The notes under the pieces are model-generated. The model had not been told where the DNA came from and did not search any database. It saw nothing but the letters and a program-made list of their open reading frames with translations. Positions 34,920 to 47,938 of a stretch of 64,000 nt of DNA are shown piece by piece. The stretch's first letter is position 1. The number at the start of each line of letters is the position of its first letter. The DNA is taken from contig OU342638.1 in the NCBI GenBank assembly GCA_910589415.1, positions 434,001 through 498,000 of the forward strand, read 5' to 3'. Made by a program: the position numbers and the translations under genes. This DNA comes from Malachius bipustulatus. Lineage: Eukaryota; Arthropoda; Insecta; Coleoptera; Melyridae.

Positions 34920-37900
34920 GATTCCAGGATTGCATAAAAGTAATAAAAATGTACGCTAGCGGCCATTGATGGGTTGCTAACTGTCATTGGAGTGCCGCTA
35001 ACGCAGCCCGAGTGCGTGTCGCTAGCGTAGTTGGCGTGTGGATTACAGGATTGCATAAAAGTAATAAAAATGAACGGAGATCGCGACGCTAGCGGCCATT
35101 GGTGGGCCGCTAACGGTCATTGGTGGGCCGCTAATGCAGCCCAAGTGCGTGACGCTAGCGCAGTTGGCGTGTGGATTCCATTATTGCATAAAAGTAATAA
35201 AAATCAACGGAGATCGCGACGCTAGCGGCCATTGGTGGGCCGCTAACGGTCATTGGTGGGCTGCTAACGCAGCAAAGTGAGTATCGCTAGCGCAGTTGGC
35301 GTGTGGATTCCAGGATTGCAAGAAAGTAATAAAAATGAACGGAAATCGCGACGATAGCGGCCATTGGTGGGGCGCTAAGGCTCATTGGTGGGCCGCTAAC
35401 GCAGCCCAAGTGCGTGACGCTAGCGCAGTTGGCGTGTGGATTCCATTATTGCATAAAAGTAATAAAAATCAACGGAGATCGCGACGCTAGCGGCGATTGG
35501 TGGGCCGCTAACGGTCATTGGTGGGCCGCTAACGCAGCCCAAGTGCGTGTCGCTAGCGCAGTTGGCGTGTGGATTCAAGGATTGCATGAAAGTAATAAAA
35601 ATGAACGCTAGCGGCCATTGATGGGCCGCTAACTGTCATTGGAGGGCCGCTAACGCAGCCCAAGTGCGTGTCGCTAGCGTAGTTGGCGTGTGGATTCCAG
35701 GATTGCATAAAAGTAATAAAAATGAACGGAGATCGCGACGCTAGCGGCCATTGGTGGGCCGCTAACGGTCATTGGTGGGTCGCTAACGCAGCCCAAGTGC
35801 GTGACGCTAGCGCAGTTGGCATGTGGATTCCATTATTGCATAAAAGTAATAAAAATCAACGAAGATCGCGACGCTAGCGGCCATTGGTGGGCCGCTAACG
35901 GTCATTGGTGGGCCGCTAATGCAGCAAAGTGAGTATCGCTAGCGCAGTTGGCGTGTGGATTCCAGGATTGCAAGAAAGTAATAAAAATGAACGGAGATCG
36001 CGACGATAGCGGCCATTGGTGGGCCGCTAACGGTCATTGGTGGGCCGCTAACGCAGCCCAAGTGCGTGACGCTAGCGCAGTTGGCGTGTGGATTCCATTA
36101 TTGCATAAAAGTAAAAAAAATGAACGGAGATCGCGACGCTAGCGGCCATTGGTGGGCCGCTAACGGTCATTGGTGAGCCGCTAACGCAGCCCAAGTGCGT
36201 GACGCTAGCGTAGTTGGCGTGTGGATTCCAGGATTGCATAAAAGTAATAAAAATGAACGGAGATCGCGACGCTAGCGGCCATTGGTGGGCCGCTAACGGT
36301 CATTGGTGGGCCGCTAACGCAGCCCAAGTGCGTGACGCTAGCGCAGTTGGCGTGTGGATTCCATTATTGCATAAAAGTAATAAAAATCAACGGAGATCGC
36401 GACGCTAGCGGCCATTGGTGGGCCGCTAACGGTCATTGGTGAGCCGCTAACGCAGCCCAAGTGCGTGACGCTAGCGCAGTTGGCGTGTGGATTCAAGGAT
36501 TGCATAAAAGTAATAAAAATGAACGGAGATCGCGACGCTAGCGGCCATTGGTGGGCCGCTAACTGTCATTGGAGGGCCGCTAACGCAGCCCAAGTGCGTG
36601 TCGCTAGCGTAGTTGGCGTGTGGATTCCAGGATTGCATAAAAGTAATAAAAATGAACGGAGATCGCGACGCTAGCGGCCATTGGTGGGCCGCTAACGGTC
36701 ATTGGTGGGCCGCTAACGCAGCCCAAGTGCGTGACGCTAGCGCAGTTGGCGTGTGGATTCCATTATTGCATAAAAGTAATAAAAATCAACGGAGATCGCG
36801 ACGCTAGCGGCCATTGGTGGGCCGCTAACGGACATTGGTGGGCCGCTAACGCAGCCCAAGTGCGTGTCGCTAGCGCAGTTGGCGTGTGGATTCAAGGATT
36901 GCATAAAAGTAATAAAAATGAACGGAGATCGCGACGCTAGCGGCCATTGGTGGGCCGCTAACGGTCATTGGTGAGCCGCTAACGCAGCCCAAGTGCGTGA
37001 CGCTAGCGCAGTTGGCGTGTGGATTCCATTATTGCATAAAAGTAATAAAAATCAACGGAGATCGCGACGCTAGCGGCCATTGGTGGGCCGCTAACGGTCA
37101 TTGGTGGGCCGCTAACGCAGCAAAGTGAGTATCGCTAGCGCAGTTGGCGTGTGGATTCCAGGATTGCAAGAAAGTAATAAAAATGAACGGAGATCGCGAC
37201 GCTAGCGGCCATTGGTGGGCCGCTAACGGTCATTGGTGGGCCGCTAACGCAGCCCAAGTGCGTGACGCAAGCGCAGTTTGCGTGTGGATTCCATTATTGC
37301 ATAAAAGTAATAAAAATCAAAGGAGATCGCGACGCTAGCGGCCATTGGTGGGCCGCTAACGGTCATTGGTGGGCCGCTAACGCAGCCCAAGTGCGTGTCG
37401 CTAGCGCAGTTGGCGTGTGGATTCAAAGATTGCATGAAAGTAATAAAAATGAACGCTAGCGGCCATTTGTGAGCCGCTAGCGGCCATTTGTGAGCCGCTA
37501 GCGACCATTTATGAGCCGCTTAAGCAGAAAAGTGTGTGTCGCTAGCGCAGTTGACGTGTGGATTACAGGATTGCATAAAAGTAATAAAAATGAACGGAGA
37601 TCGCGACGCTAGCGGCCATTGGTGGGCCGCTAACGGTCATTGGTGGGCCGCTAACGCAGCCCAAGTGCGTGTCGCTAGCGCAGTTGGCGTGTGGATTCCA
37701 GGATTGCATAAAAGTAATAAAAATGTACGCTAGCGGCCATTGGTGGGCCGCTAACTGTCATTGGAGGGCCGCTAACGCAGCCCAAGTGCGTGTCGCTAGC
37801 GTAGTTGGCGTGTGGATTCCAGGTTTGCATAAAAGTAATAAAAATTAACGCTAGCGGCCATTGGTAAGCCGCTAACGGTCATTGGTGGGCCGTTAACGCA

Positions 37901-38994
37901 GCAAAGTGAGTATCGCTAGCGCAGTTGGCGTGTGGATTCCAGGATTGCAAGAAAGTAATGAAAATGAACGGAGATCGCGACGCTAGCGGCCATTGGTGGG
38001 CCGCTAACGGTCATTGGTGGGCCGCTAACGCAGCCCAAGTGCGTGACGCAAGCGCAGTTAGCGTGTGGATTCCATTATTGCATAAAAGTTATAAAAATCA
38101 AAGGAGATCGCGACGCTAGCGGCCATTGGCGGGCCGCTAACGGTCATTGGTGGGCCGCTAACGCAGCCCAAGTGCGTGTCGCTAGCGCAGTTGGTGTGTG
38201 GATTCAAAGATTGCATTAAAGTAATAAAAATGAACGCTAGCGGCCATTTGTGAGCCGCTAGCGACCATTTATGAGCCGCTAACGCATAAAAGTGAGTGTC
38301 GCTAGCGCAGTTGGCGTGTGGATTACAGGATTGCATAAAAGTAATAAAAATGAACGGAGATCGCGACGCTAGCGGTCATTGGTGGGCCGCTAACGGTCAT
38401 TGGTGGGCCGCTAACGCAGCCCAAGTGCGTATCGCTAGCGCAGTTGGCGTGTGGATTCCAGGATTGCATAAAAGTAATAAAAATGTACGCGCGCGGCCAT
38501 TGGTGGGCCGCTAACTGTCATTGGAGGGCCGCTAACGCAGCCCAAGTGCGTGTCGCTAGCGCAGTTGGCGTGTGGATTCAAGGATTGCATGAAAGTAATA
38601 AAAATGAACGCTAGCGGCCATTTGTGAGCCGCTAGCGAACATTTATGAGCCCCTAACGCAGAAAAGTGAGTGTCGCTAGCGCAGTTGGCGTGTGGATTAC
38701 AGGATTGCATAAAAGTAATAAAAATGAACGGAGATCGCGACGCTAGCGGCCATTGGTGGGCCGCTAACGGTCATTGGTGGGCCGCTAACGCAGTCCAAGT
38801 GCGTGTCGCTAGCGCAGTTGGCGTGTGGATTCCAGGATTGCATAAAAGTAATAAAAATGTACGCTAGCGGCCATTGGTGGGCCGCTAACTGTCATTGGAG
38901 GGCCGCTAACGCAGCCCAAGTGCGTGACGCTAGCGCAGTTGGCGTGTGGATTCCATTATTGCATAAAAGTAATAAAAATCAACGGAGATCGCGA

Positions 38995-41900
38995 CGCTAG
39001 CGGCCATTGGTGGGCCGCTAACGGTCATTGGTGGGCCGCTAACGCAGCCCAAGTGCGTGTCGCTAGCGCAGTTGGCGTGTGGATTCCAGGATTGCATAAA
39101 AGTAATAAAAATGTACGCTAGCGACCATTGGTGGGCCGCTAACTGTCATTGGAGGGCCGCTAACGCAGCCTAAGTGCGTGTCGCTAGCGTAGTTGGCGTG
39201 TGGATTCCAGGTTTGCATAAAAGTAATAAAAATTAACGCTAGCGGCCATTGGTAAGCCGCTAACGGTCATTGGTGGGCCGCTAACGCAGCAAAGTGAGTA
39301 TCGCTAGCGCAGTTGGCGTGTGGATTCCAGGATTGCAAGAAAGTAATAAAAATGAACGGAGATCGCGACGCTAGCTGCCATTGGTGGGCCGCTAACGCAG
39401 CCCAAGTGCGTGACGCAAGCGCAGTTGGCGTGTGGTTTCCAGGATTGCAAGAAAGTAATAAAAATGAACGGAGATCGCGACGCTAGCGGCCATTGGTGGG
39501 CCGCTAACGGTCATTGGTGGGCCGCTAACGCAGCCCAAGTGCGTTTCGCTAGCGCAGTTGGCGTGTGGATTACAGGATTGCATAAAAGTAATAAAAATGA
39601 ACGGAGATCGCGACGCTAGCGGCCATTGGTGGGCCGCTAACGGTCATTGGTGGGCCGCTAACGCAGCCCAAGTGCGTGTCGCTAGCGCAGTTGGCGTGTG
39701 GATTCCAGGATTGCATAAAAGTAATAAAAATGTACGCTAGCGGCCATTGGTGGGCCGCTAACTGTCATTGGAGGGCCGCTAACGCAGCCCAAGTGCGTGT
39801 CGCTAGCGCAGTTGGCGTGTGGATTCAAGTATTGCATGAAAGTAATAAAAATGAACGCTAGCGGCCATTTGTGAGCCGCTAGCGGCCATTTGTGAGCCGC
39901 TAGCGACCATTTATGAGCCCCTAACGCAGAAAAGTGAGTGTCGCTAGCGCAGTTGGCGTGTGGATTACAGGATTGCATAAAAGTAATAAAAATGAACGAA
40001 GATCGCGACGCTAGCGGCCATTGGTGGGCCGCTAACGGTCATTGGTGGGCCGCTAACGCAGTTTAAGTGCGTGTCGCTAGCGCAGTTGGCGTGTGGATTC
40101 CAGGATTGCATAAAAGTAATAAAAATGTACGCTAGCGGCCATTGGTGGGCCACTAACTGTCATTGGAGGGCCGCTAACGCAGCCCAAGTGCGTGACGCTA
40201 GCGCAGTTGGCGTGTGGATTCCATTATTGCATAAATGTAATAAAAATCAACAGAGATCGCGACGCTAGCGGCCATTGGTGGGCCGCTAACGGTCATTGGT
40301 GGGCCGCTAACGCAGCCCAAGTGCGTGTCGCTAGCGCAGTTGGTGTGTGGATTCAAGGATTGCATGAAAGTAATAAAAATGAACGCTAGTGGTCATTTCT
40401 GAGCCGCTAGCGGCCATTTGTGAGCCGCTAGCGGCCATTTATGAGCCGCTAACGCAGAAAAGTGAGTGTCGCTAGCGTAGTTGGCGTGTGGATTCTAGGA
40501 TTGCAAGAAAGTAATAAAAATGAACGGAGATCGCGACGCTAGCGGCCATTGGTGGGCCGCTAACGGTCATTGGTGGGCCGCTAACGCAGCCCAAGTGCGT
40601 GTCGCTAGCGCAGTTGGCGTGTGGATTCCAGGATTGCATCAAAGTAATAAAAATGAACGGAGATCGCGACGCTAGCGGCCATTGGTGGGCCGCTAACGGT
40701 CATTGGTGGTTCGCTAACGCAGCCCAAGTGCGTGTCGCTAGCGCAGTTGGCGTGTGGATTCCACGATTGCTTAAAAGTAATAAGAATGAACGGAGTTCGC
40801 GACGCTAGCGGCCAGTGGTGGGCCGCTAACGGTCATTGGTGGGCCGCTAACGCAGCCCAAGTGCGTGTCGCTAGCGCAGTTGGCGTGTGGATTCAAGGAT
40901 TGCATGAAAGTAATAAAAATGAACGCTAGCAGCCTTTTGTGAGCCGCTAGCGGCCATTTGTGAGCCGCTACCGGCCATTTATGAGCCGCTAACGCAGAAA
41001 AGTGAGTGTCGCTAGCGTAGTTGGCGTGTGGATTCTAGGATTGCAAGAAAGTAATAAAAATGAACGGAGATCGCGACGCTAGCGGCCATTGGTGGGCCGC
41101 TAACGGTCATTGGTGGGCCGCTAACGCAGCCCAAGTGCGTGTCGCTAGCGCAGTTGGCGTGTGGATTCCAGGATTGCATAAAAGTAATAAAAATGTACGC
41201 TAGCGGCCATTGGTGGGCCGCTAACTGTCATTGGAGGGCCGCTAACGCAGCCCAAGTGCGTGTCGCTAGCGTAGTTGGCGTGTGGATTCCAGGTTTGCAT
41301 AAAAGTAATAAAAATTAACGCTAGCGGCCATTGGTAAGCCGCTAACGGTCATTGGTGGGCCGCTAACGCAGCAAAGTGAGTATCGCTAGCGCAGTTGGCG
41401 TGTGGATTCCAGGATTGCAAGAAAGTAATAAAAATGAACGGAGATCGCGACGCTACCGGCCATTGGTGGGCCGCTAACGGTCATTGGTGGGCCGCTAACG
41501 CAGCCCAAGTGCGTGACGCAAGCGCAGTTAGCGTGTGGATTCCATTATTGCATAAAAGTAATAAAAATCAAAGGAGATCGCGACGCTAGCGGCCATTGGT
41601 GGGCCGCTAACGGTCATTGGTGGGCCGCTAACGCAGCCCAAGTGCGTGTCGCTAGCGCAGTTGGTGTGTGGATTCAAAGATTGCATTAAAGTAATAAAAA
41701 TGAACGCTAGCGGCCATTTGTGAGCCGCTAGCGACCATTTATGAGCCGCTAACGCATAAAAGTGAGTATCGCTAGCGCAGTTGGCGTGTGGATTACAGGA
41801 TTGCATAAAAGTAATAAAAATGAACGGAGATCGCGACGCTAGCGGCCATTGGTGGGCCGCTAACGGTCATTGGTGGGCCGCTAACGCAGCCCAAGTGCGT

Positions 41901-44900
41901 GTCGCTAGCGCAGTTGGCGTGTGGATTCCAGGATTGCATAAAAGTAATAAAAATGTACGCGCGCGGCCATTGGTGGGCCGCTAACTGTCATTGGAGGGCC
42001 GCTAACGCAGCCCAAGTGCGTGTCGCTAGCGCAGTTGGCGTGTGGATTCAAGGATTGCATGAAAGTAATAAAAATGAACGCTAGCGGCCATTTGTGAGCC
42101 GCTAGCGACCATTTATGAGCCCCTAACGCAGAAAAGTGAGTGTCGCTAGCGCAGTTGGCGTGTGGATTACAGGATTGCATAAAAGTAATAAAAATGAACG
42201 GAGATCGCGACGCTAGCGGCCATTGGTGGGCCGCTAACGGTCATTGGTGGGCCGCTAACGCAGTCCAAGTGCGTGTCGCTAGCGCAGTTGGCGTGTGGAT
42301 TCTAGGATTGCATAAAAGTAATAAAAATGTACGCTAGCGGCCATTGGTGGGCCGCTAACTGTCATTGGAGGGCCGCTAACGCAGCCCAAGTGCGTGACGC
42401 TAGCGCAGTTGGCGTGTGGATTCCATTATTGCATAAAAGTAATAAAAATCAACGGAGATCGCGACGCTAGCGGCCATTGGTGGGCCGCTAACGGTCATTG
42501 GTGGGCCGCTAACGCAGCCCAAGTGCGTGTCGCTAGCGCAGTTGGCGTGTGGATTCAAGGATTTCATGAAAGTAATAAAAATGAACGCTAGCAGCCATTT
42601 GTGAGCCGCTAGCGGCCAATTGTGAGCCGCTAGCGGCCATTTATGAGCCGCTAACGCAGAAAAGTGAGTGTCGCTAGCGTAGTTGGCGTGTGGATTCTAG
42701 GATTGCAAGAAAGTAATAAAAATGAACGGAGATCGCGACGCTAGCGGCCATTGGTGGGCCGCTAACGGTCATTGGTGGGCCGCTAACGCAGCCCAAGTGC
42801 GTGTCGCTAGCGCAGTTGGCGTGTGGATTCCAGGATTGCATAAAAGTAATAAAAATGTACGCTAGCGGCCATTGGTGGGCCGCTAACTGTCATTGGAGGG
42901 CCGCTAACGCAGCCCAAGTGCGTGTCGCTAGCGTAGTTGGCGTGTGGATTCCAGGTTTGCATAAAAGTAATAAAAATTAACGCTAGCGGCCATTGGTAAG
43001 CCGCTAACGGTCATTGGTGGGCCGCTAACGCAGCAAAGTGAGTATCGCTAGCGCAGTTAGCGTGTGGATTCCATTATTGCATAAAAGTAATAAAAATCAA
43101 AGGAGATCGCGACGCTAGCGGCCATTGGTGGGCCGCTAACGGTCATTGGTGGGCCGCTAACGCAGCCCAAGTGCGTGTCGCTAGCGCAGTTGGTGTGTGG
43201 ATTCAAAGATTGCATTAAAGTAATAAAAATGAACGCTAGCGGCCATTTGTGAGCCGCTAGCGACCATTTATGAGCCGCTAACGCATAAAAGTGAGTGTCG
43301 CTAGCGCAGTTGGCGTGTGGATTACAGGATTGCATAAAAGTAATAAAAATGAACGGAGATCGCGACGCTAGCGGCCATTGGTGGGCCGCTAACGGTCATT
43401 GGTGGGCCGCTAACGCAGCCCAAGTGCGTGTCGCTAGCGCAGTTGGCGTGTGGATTCCAGGATTGCATAAAAGTAATAAAAATGTACGCGCGCGGCCATT
43501 GGTGGACCGCTAACTGTCATTGGAGGGCCGCTAACGCAGCCCAAGTGCGTGTCGCTAGCGCAGTTGGCGTGTGGATTCAAGGATTGCATGAAAGTAATAA
43601 AAATGAACGCTAGCGGCCATTTGTGAGCCGCTAGCGGCCATTTGTGAGCCGCTAGCGACCATTTATGAGCCCCTAACGCAGAAAAGTGAGTGTCGCTAGC
43701 GCAGTTGGCGTGTGGATTACAGGATTGCATAAAAGTAATAAAAATGAACGGAGATCGCGACGCTAGCGGCCATTGGTGGGCCGCCAACGGTCATTGGTGG
43801 GCCGCTAACGCAGTCCAAGTGCGTGTCGCTAGCGCAGTTGGCGTGTAAATTCCAGGATTGCATAAAAGTAATAAAAATGTACGCTAGCGGCCATTGGTGG
43901 GCCGCTAACTGTCATTGGAGGGCCGCTAACGCAGCCCAAGTGCGTGACGCTAGCGCAGTTGGCGTGTGGATTCCATTATTGCATAAAAGTAATAAAAATC
44001 AACGGAGATCGCGACGCTAGCGTCCATTGGTGGGCCGCTAACGGTCATTGGTGGGCCGCTAACGCAGCCCAAGTGCGTGTCGCTAGCGCAGTTGGCGTGT
44101 GGATTCAAGGATTGCATGAAAGTAATAAAAATGAACGCTAGCAGCCATTTGTGAGCCGCTAGCGGCCATTTGTGAGCCGCTAGCGGCCATTTATGAGCCG
44201 CTAACGCAGAAAAGTGAGTGTCGCTAGCGTAGTTGGCGTGTGGATGGATTGCAAGAAAGTAATAAAAATGAACGGAGATCGCGACGCTAGCGGCCATTGG
44301 TGGGCCGCTAACGGTCATTGGTGGGCCGCTAACGCAGCCCAAGTGCGTGTCGCTAGCGCAGTTGGCGTGTGGATTCCAGGATTGCATAAAAGTAATAAAA
44401 ATGTACGCTAGCGGCCATTGGTGGGCCGCTAACTGTCATTGGAGGGCCGCTAACGCAGCCCAAGTGCGTGTCGCTAGCGTAGTTGGCGTGTGGATTCCAG
44501 GTTTGCATAAAAGTAATAAAAATTAACGCTAGCGGCCATTGGTAAGCCGCTAACGGTCATTGGTGGGCCGCTAACGCAGCAAAGTGAGTATCGCTAGCGC
44601 AGTTGGCGTGTGGATTCCAGGATTGCAAGAAAGTAATAAAAATGAACGGAGATCGCGACGCTAGCTGCCATTGGTGGGCCGCTAACGGTCATTGGTGGGC
44701 CGCTAACGCAGCCCAAGTGCGTGACGCAAGCGCAGTTGGCGTGTGGATTCCAGGATTGCAAGAAAGTAATAAAAATGAACGGAGATCGCGACGCTAGCGG
44801 CCATTGGTGGGCCGCTAACGGTCATTGGTGGGCCGCTAACGCAGCCCAAGTGCGTTTCGCTAGCGCAGTTGGCGTGTGGATTACAGGATTGCATAAAAGT

Positions 44901-44965
44901 AATGAAAATGAACGGAGATCGCGACGCTAGCGGCCATTGGTGGGCCGCTAACGGTCATTGGTGGG
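38995..44965 (+). repeat. Large segmental repeat (12.6-12.7 kb period), copy 1
   Basis: This aligns to 51582-57689. The offset is 12587 up to about 43058, then 12720 to about 44244, then 12724. The first jump is one 133-bp monomer present at 55646-55778 but absent here. The second is a 4-bp deletion here (TGTGGATGGATTGC versus TGTGGATTCTAGGATTGC). Most monomer variants are shared in order, including the GCGCGC markers. Confidence 0.85.
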
Positions 44966-46323
44966 CAGCTAACGCAGCCCGAGTGCGTGTCGCTAGCGCA
45001 GTTGGCGTGTGGATTCCAGGATTGCATCAAAGTAATAAAAATGAACGGAGATCGCGACGCTAGCGGCCATTTGTGAGCCGCTACCGGCCATTTATGAGCC
45101 GCTAACGCAGAAAAGTGAGTGTCGCTAGCGTAGTTGGCGTGTGGATTCTAGGATTGCAAGAAAGTAATAAAAATGAACGGAGATCGCGACGCTAGCGGCC
45201 ATTGGTGGGCCGCTAACGGTCATTGGTGGGCCGCTAACGCAGCCCAAGTGCGTGTCGCTAGCGCAGTTGGCGTGTGGATTCCACGATTGCTTAAAAGTAA
45301 TAAGAATGAACGGAGTTCGCGACGCTAGCGGCCAGTGGTGGGCCGCTAACGGTCATTGGTGGGCCGCTAACGCAGCCCAAGTGCGTGTCGCTAGCGCAGT
45401 TGGCGTGTGGATTCAAGGATTGCATGAAAGTAATAAAAATGAACGCTAGCAGCCTTTTGTGAGCCGCTAGCGGCCATTTGTGAGCCGCTACCGGCCATTT
45501 ATGAGCCGCTAACGCAGAAAAGTGAGTGTCGCTAGCGTAGTTGGCGTGTGGATTCTAGGATTGCAAGAAAGTAATAAAAATGAACGGAGATCGCGACGCT
45601 AGCGGCCATTGGTGGGCCGCTAACGGTCATTGGTGGGCCGCTAACGCAGCCCAAGTGCGTGTCGCTAGCGCAGTTGGCGTGTGGATTCCAGGATTGCATA
45701 AAAGTAATAAAAATGTACGCTAGCGGCCATTGGTGGGCCGCTAACTGTCATTGGAGGGCCGCTAACGCAGCACAAGTGCGTGTCGCTAGCGTAGTTGGCG
45801 TGTGGATTCCAGGATTGCATAAAAGTAATAAGAATGAATAGAGATCGCGACGCTAGCGGCCATTGGTGGGCCGCTAACGGTCATTGGTGGGCCGCTAACG
45901 CAGCCCAAGTGCGTGTCGCTAGTGCAGTTGGCGTGTGGATTCCAGGATTGCATGAAAGTAATAAAAATTAACGCTAGCGGCCATTGGTAAGCCGCTAACG
46001 GTCATTGGTGGGCCGCTAACGCAGCAAAGTGAGTATCGCTAGCGCAGTTGGCGTGTGGATTCCAGGATTGCAAGAAAGTAATAAAAATGAACGGAGATCG
46101 CGACGCTAGCGGCCATTGGTGGGCCGCTAACGGTCATAAGTGGGCCGCTAACGCAGCCCAAGTGCGTGACGCTAGCGCAGTTTGCGTGTGGATTCCATTA
46201 TTGCATAAAAGTAATAAAAATCAACGGAGATCGCGACGCTAGCGGCCATTGGTGGGCCGCTAACGGTCATTGGTGGGCCGCTAACGCAGCCCAAGTGCGT
46301 GTCGCTAGCGCAGTTGGCGTGTG

Positions 46324-46485
46324 GATTCAAGGATTGCATGAAAGTAATAAAAATGAACGCTAGTGGTCATTTGTGAGCCGCTAGCGGCCATTTGTGAGCC
46401 GCTAGCGGCCATTTATGAGCCGCTAGCGGCCATTTATGAGCCGCTAACGCAGAAAAGTGAGTGTCGCTAGCGTAGTTGGCGTGTG
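46324..46485 (+). repeat. 162-bp divergent monomer (four consecutive 21-bp subrepeats)
   Basis: This is the longest member of the 120/141/162 series. Four successive subrepeats are present, two with ATTTGTGAG and two with ATTTATGAG, before the AGAAAAGTGAGTG segment. The last two repeats are nearly identical, which indicates a local 21-bp duplication. Confidence 0.9.
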
Positions 46486-47938
46486 GATTCTGGGATTGCA
46501 AGAAAGTAATAAAAATGAACGGAGATCGCGACGCTAGCGGCCATTGGTGGGCCGCTAACGGTCATTGGTGGGCAGCTAACGCAGCCCGAGTGCGTGTCGC
46601 TAGCGCAGTTGGCGTGTGGATTCCAGGATTGCATCAAAGTAATAAAAATGAACGGAGATCGCGACGCTAGCGGCCATTGGTGGGCCGCTAACGGTCATTG
46701 GTGGTTCGCTAACGCAGCCCAAGTGCGTGTCGCTAGCGCAGTTGGCGTGTGGATTCCACGAATGCTTAAAAGTAATAAGAATGAACGGAATTCGCGACGC
46801 TAGCGGCCAGTGGTGGGCCGCTAACGGTCATTGGTGGGCCGCTAACGCAGCCCAAGTGCGTGTCGCTAGCGCAGTTGGCGTGTGGATTCCAGGATTGCAT
46901 AAAAGTAATAAAAATGTACGCTAGCGGCCATTGGTGGGCCGCTAACTGTCATTGGAGGGCCGCTAACGCAGCCCAAGTGCGTGTCGCTAGCGTAGTTGGC
47001 GTGTGGATTCCAGGTTGGCATAAAAGTAATAAAAATTAACGCTAGCGGCCATTGGTAAGCCGCTTACGGTCATTGGTGGGCCGCTAACGCAGCAAAGTGA
47101 GTATCGCTAGCGCAGTTGGCGTGTGGATTCCAGGATTGCAAGAAAGTAATGAAAATGAACGGAGATCGCGACGCTAGCGGCCATTGGTGGGCCGCTAACG
47201 GTCATTGGTGGGCCGCTAACGCAGCCCAAGTGCGTGACGCAAGCGCAGTTAGCGTGTGGATTCCATTATTGCATAAAAGTAATAAAAATCAAAGGAGATC
47301 GCGACGCTAGCGGCCATTGGCGGGCCGCTAACGGTCATTGGTGGGCCGCTAACGCAGCCCAAGTGCGTGTCGCTAGCGCAGTTGGTGTGTGGATTCAAAG
47401 ATTGCATTAAAGTAATAAAAATGAACGCTAGCGGCCATTTGTGAGCCGCTAGCGACCATTTATGAGCCGCTAACGCATAAAAGTGAGTGTCGCTAGCGCA
47501 GTTGGCGTGTGGATTACAGGATTGCATAAAAGTAATAAAAATGAACGGAGATCGCGACGCTAGCGGCCATTGGTGGGCCGCTAACGGTCATTGGTGGGCC
47601 GCTAACGCAGCCCAAGTGCGTGTCGCTAGCGCAGTTGGCGTGTGGATTCCAGGATTGCATAAAAGTAATAAAAATGTACGCGCGCGGCCATTGGTGGGCC
47701 GCTAACTGTCATTGGAGGGCCGCTAACGCAGCCCAAGTGCGTGTCGCTAGCGCAGTTGGCGTGTGGATTCAAGGATTGCATGAAAGTAATAAAAATGAAC
47801 GCTAGCGGCCATTTGTGAGCCGCTAGCGGCCATTTGTGAGCCGCTAGCGAACATTTATGAGCCCCTAACGCAGAAAAGTGAGTGTCGCTAGCGCAGTTGG
47901 CGTGTGGATTACAGGATTGCATAAAAGTAATAAAAATG

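Larger units (their letters stand above)
32449..37654 (+). repeat. Higher-order duplication (5828-bp period), copy 2
   Basis: This is the second copy of 26621-31826. Divergence begins at 37655, where CTAACGCAGC replaces CTAAAGCAGC. The 622 bp between the copies (31827-32448) are ordinary satellite. Confidence 0.9.

Noticed and set aside
43950..44387. 145-codon ORF on the - strand
   Set aside because: It is the longest chance read-through across satellite monomers. Its peptide consists of the same SDTHLGCVSGPPMTVSGPP repeat translation seen throughout the array.
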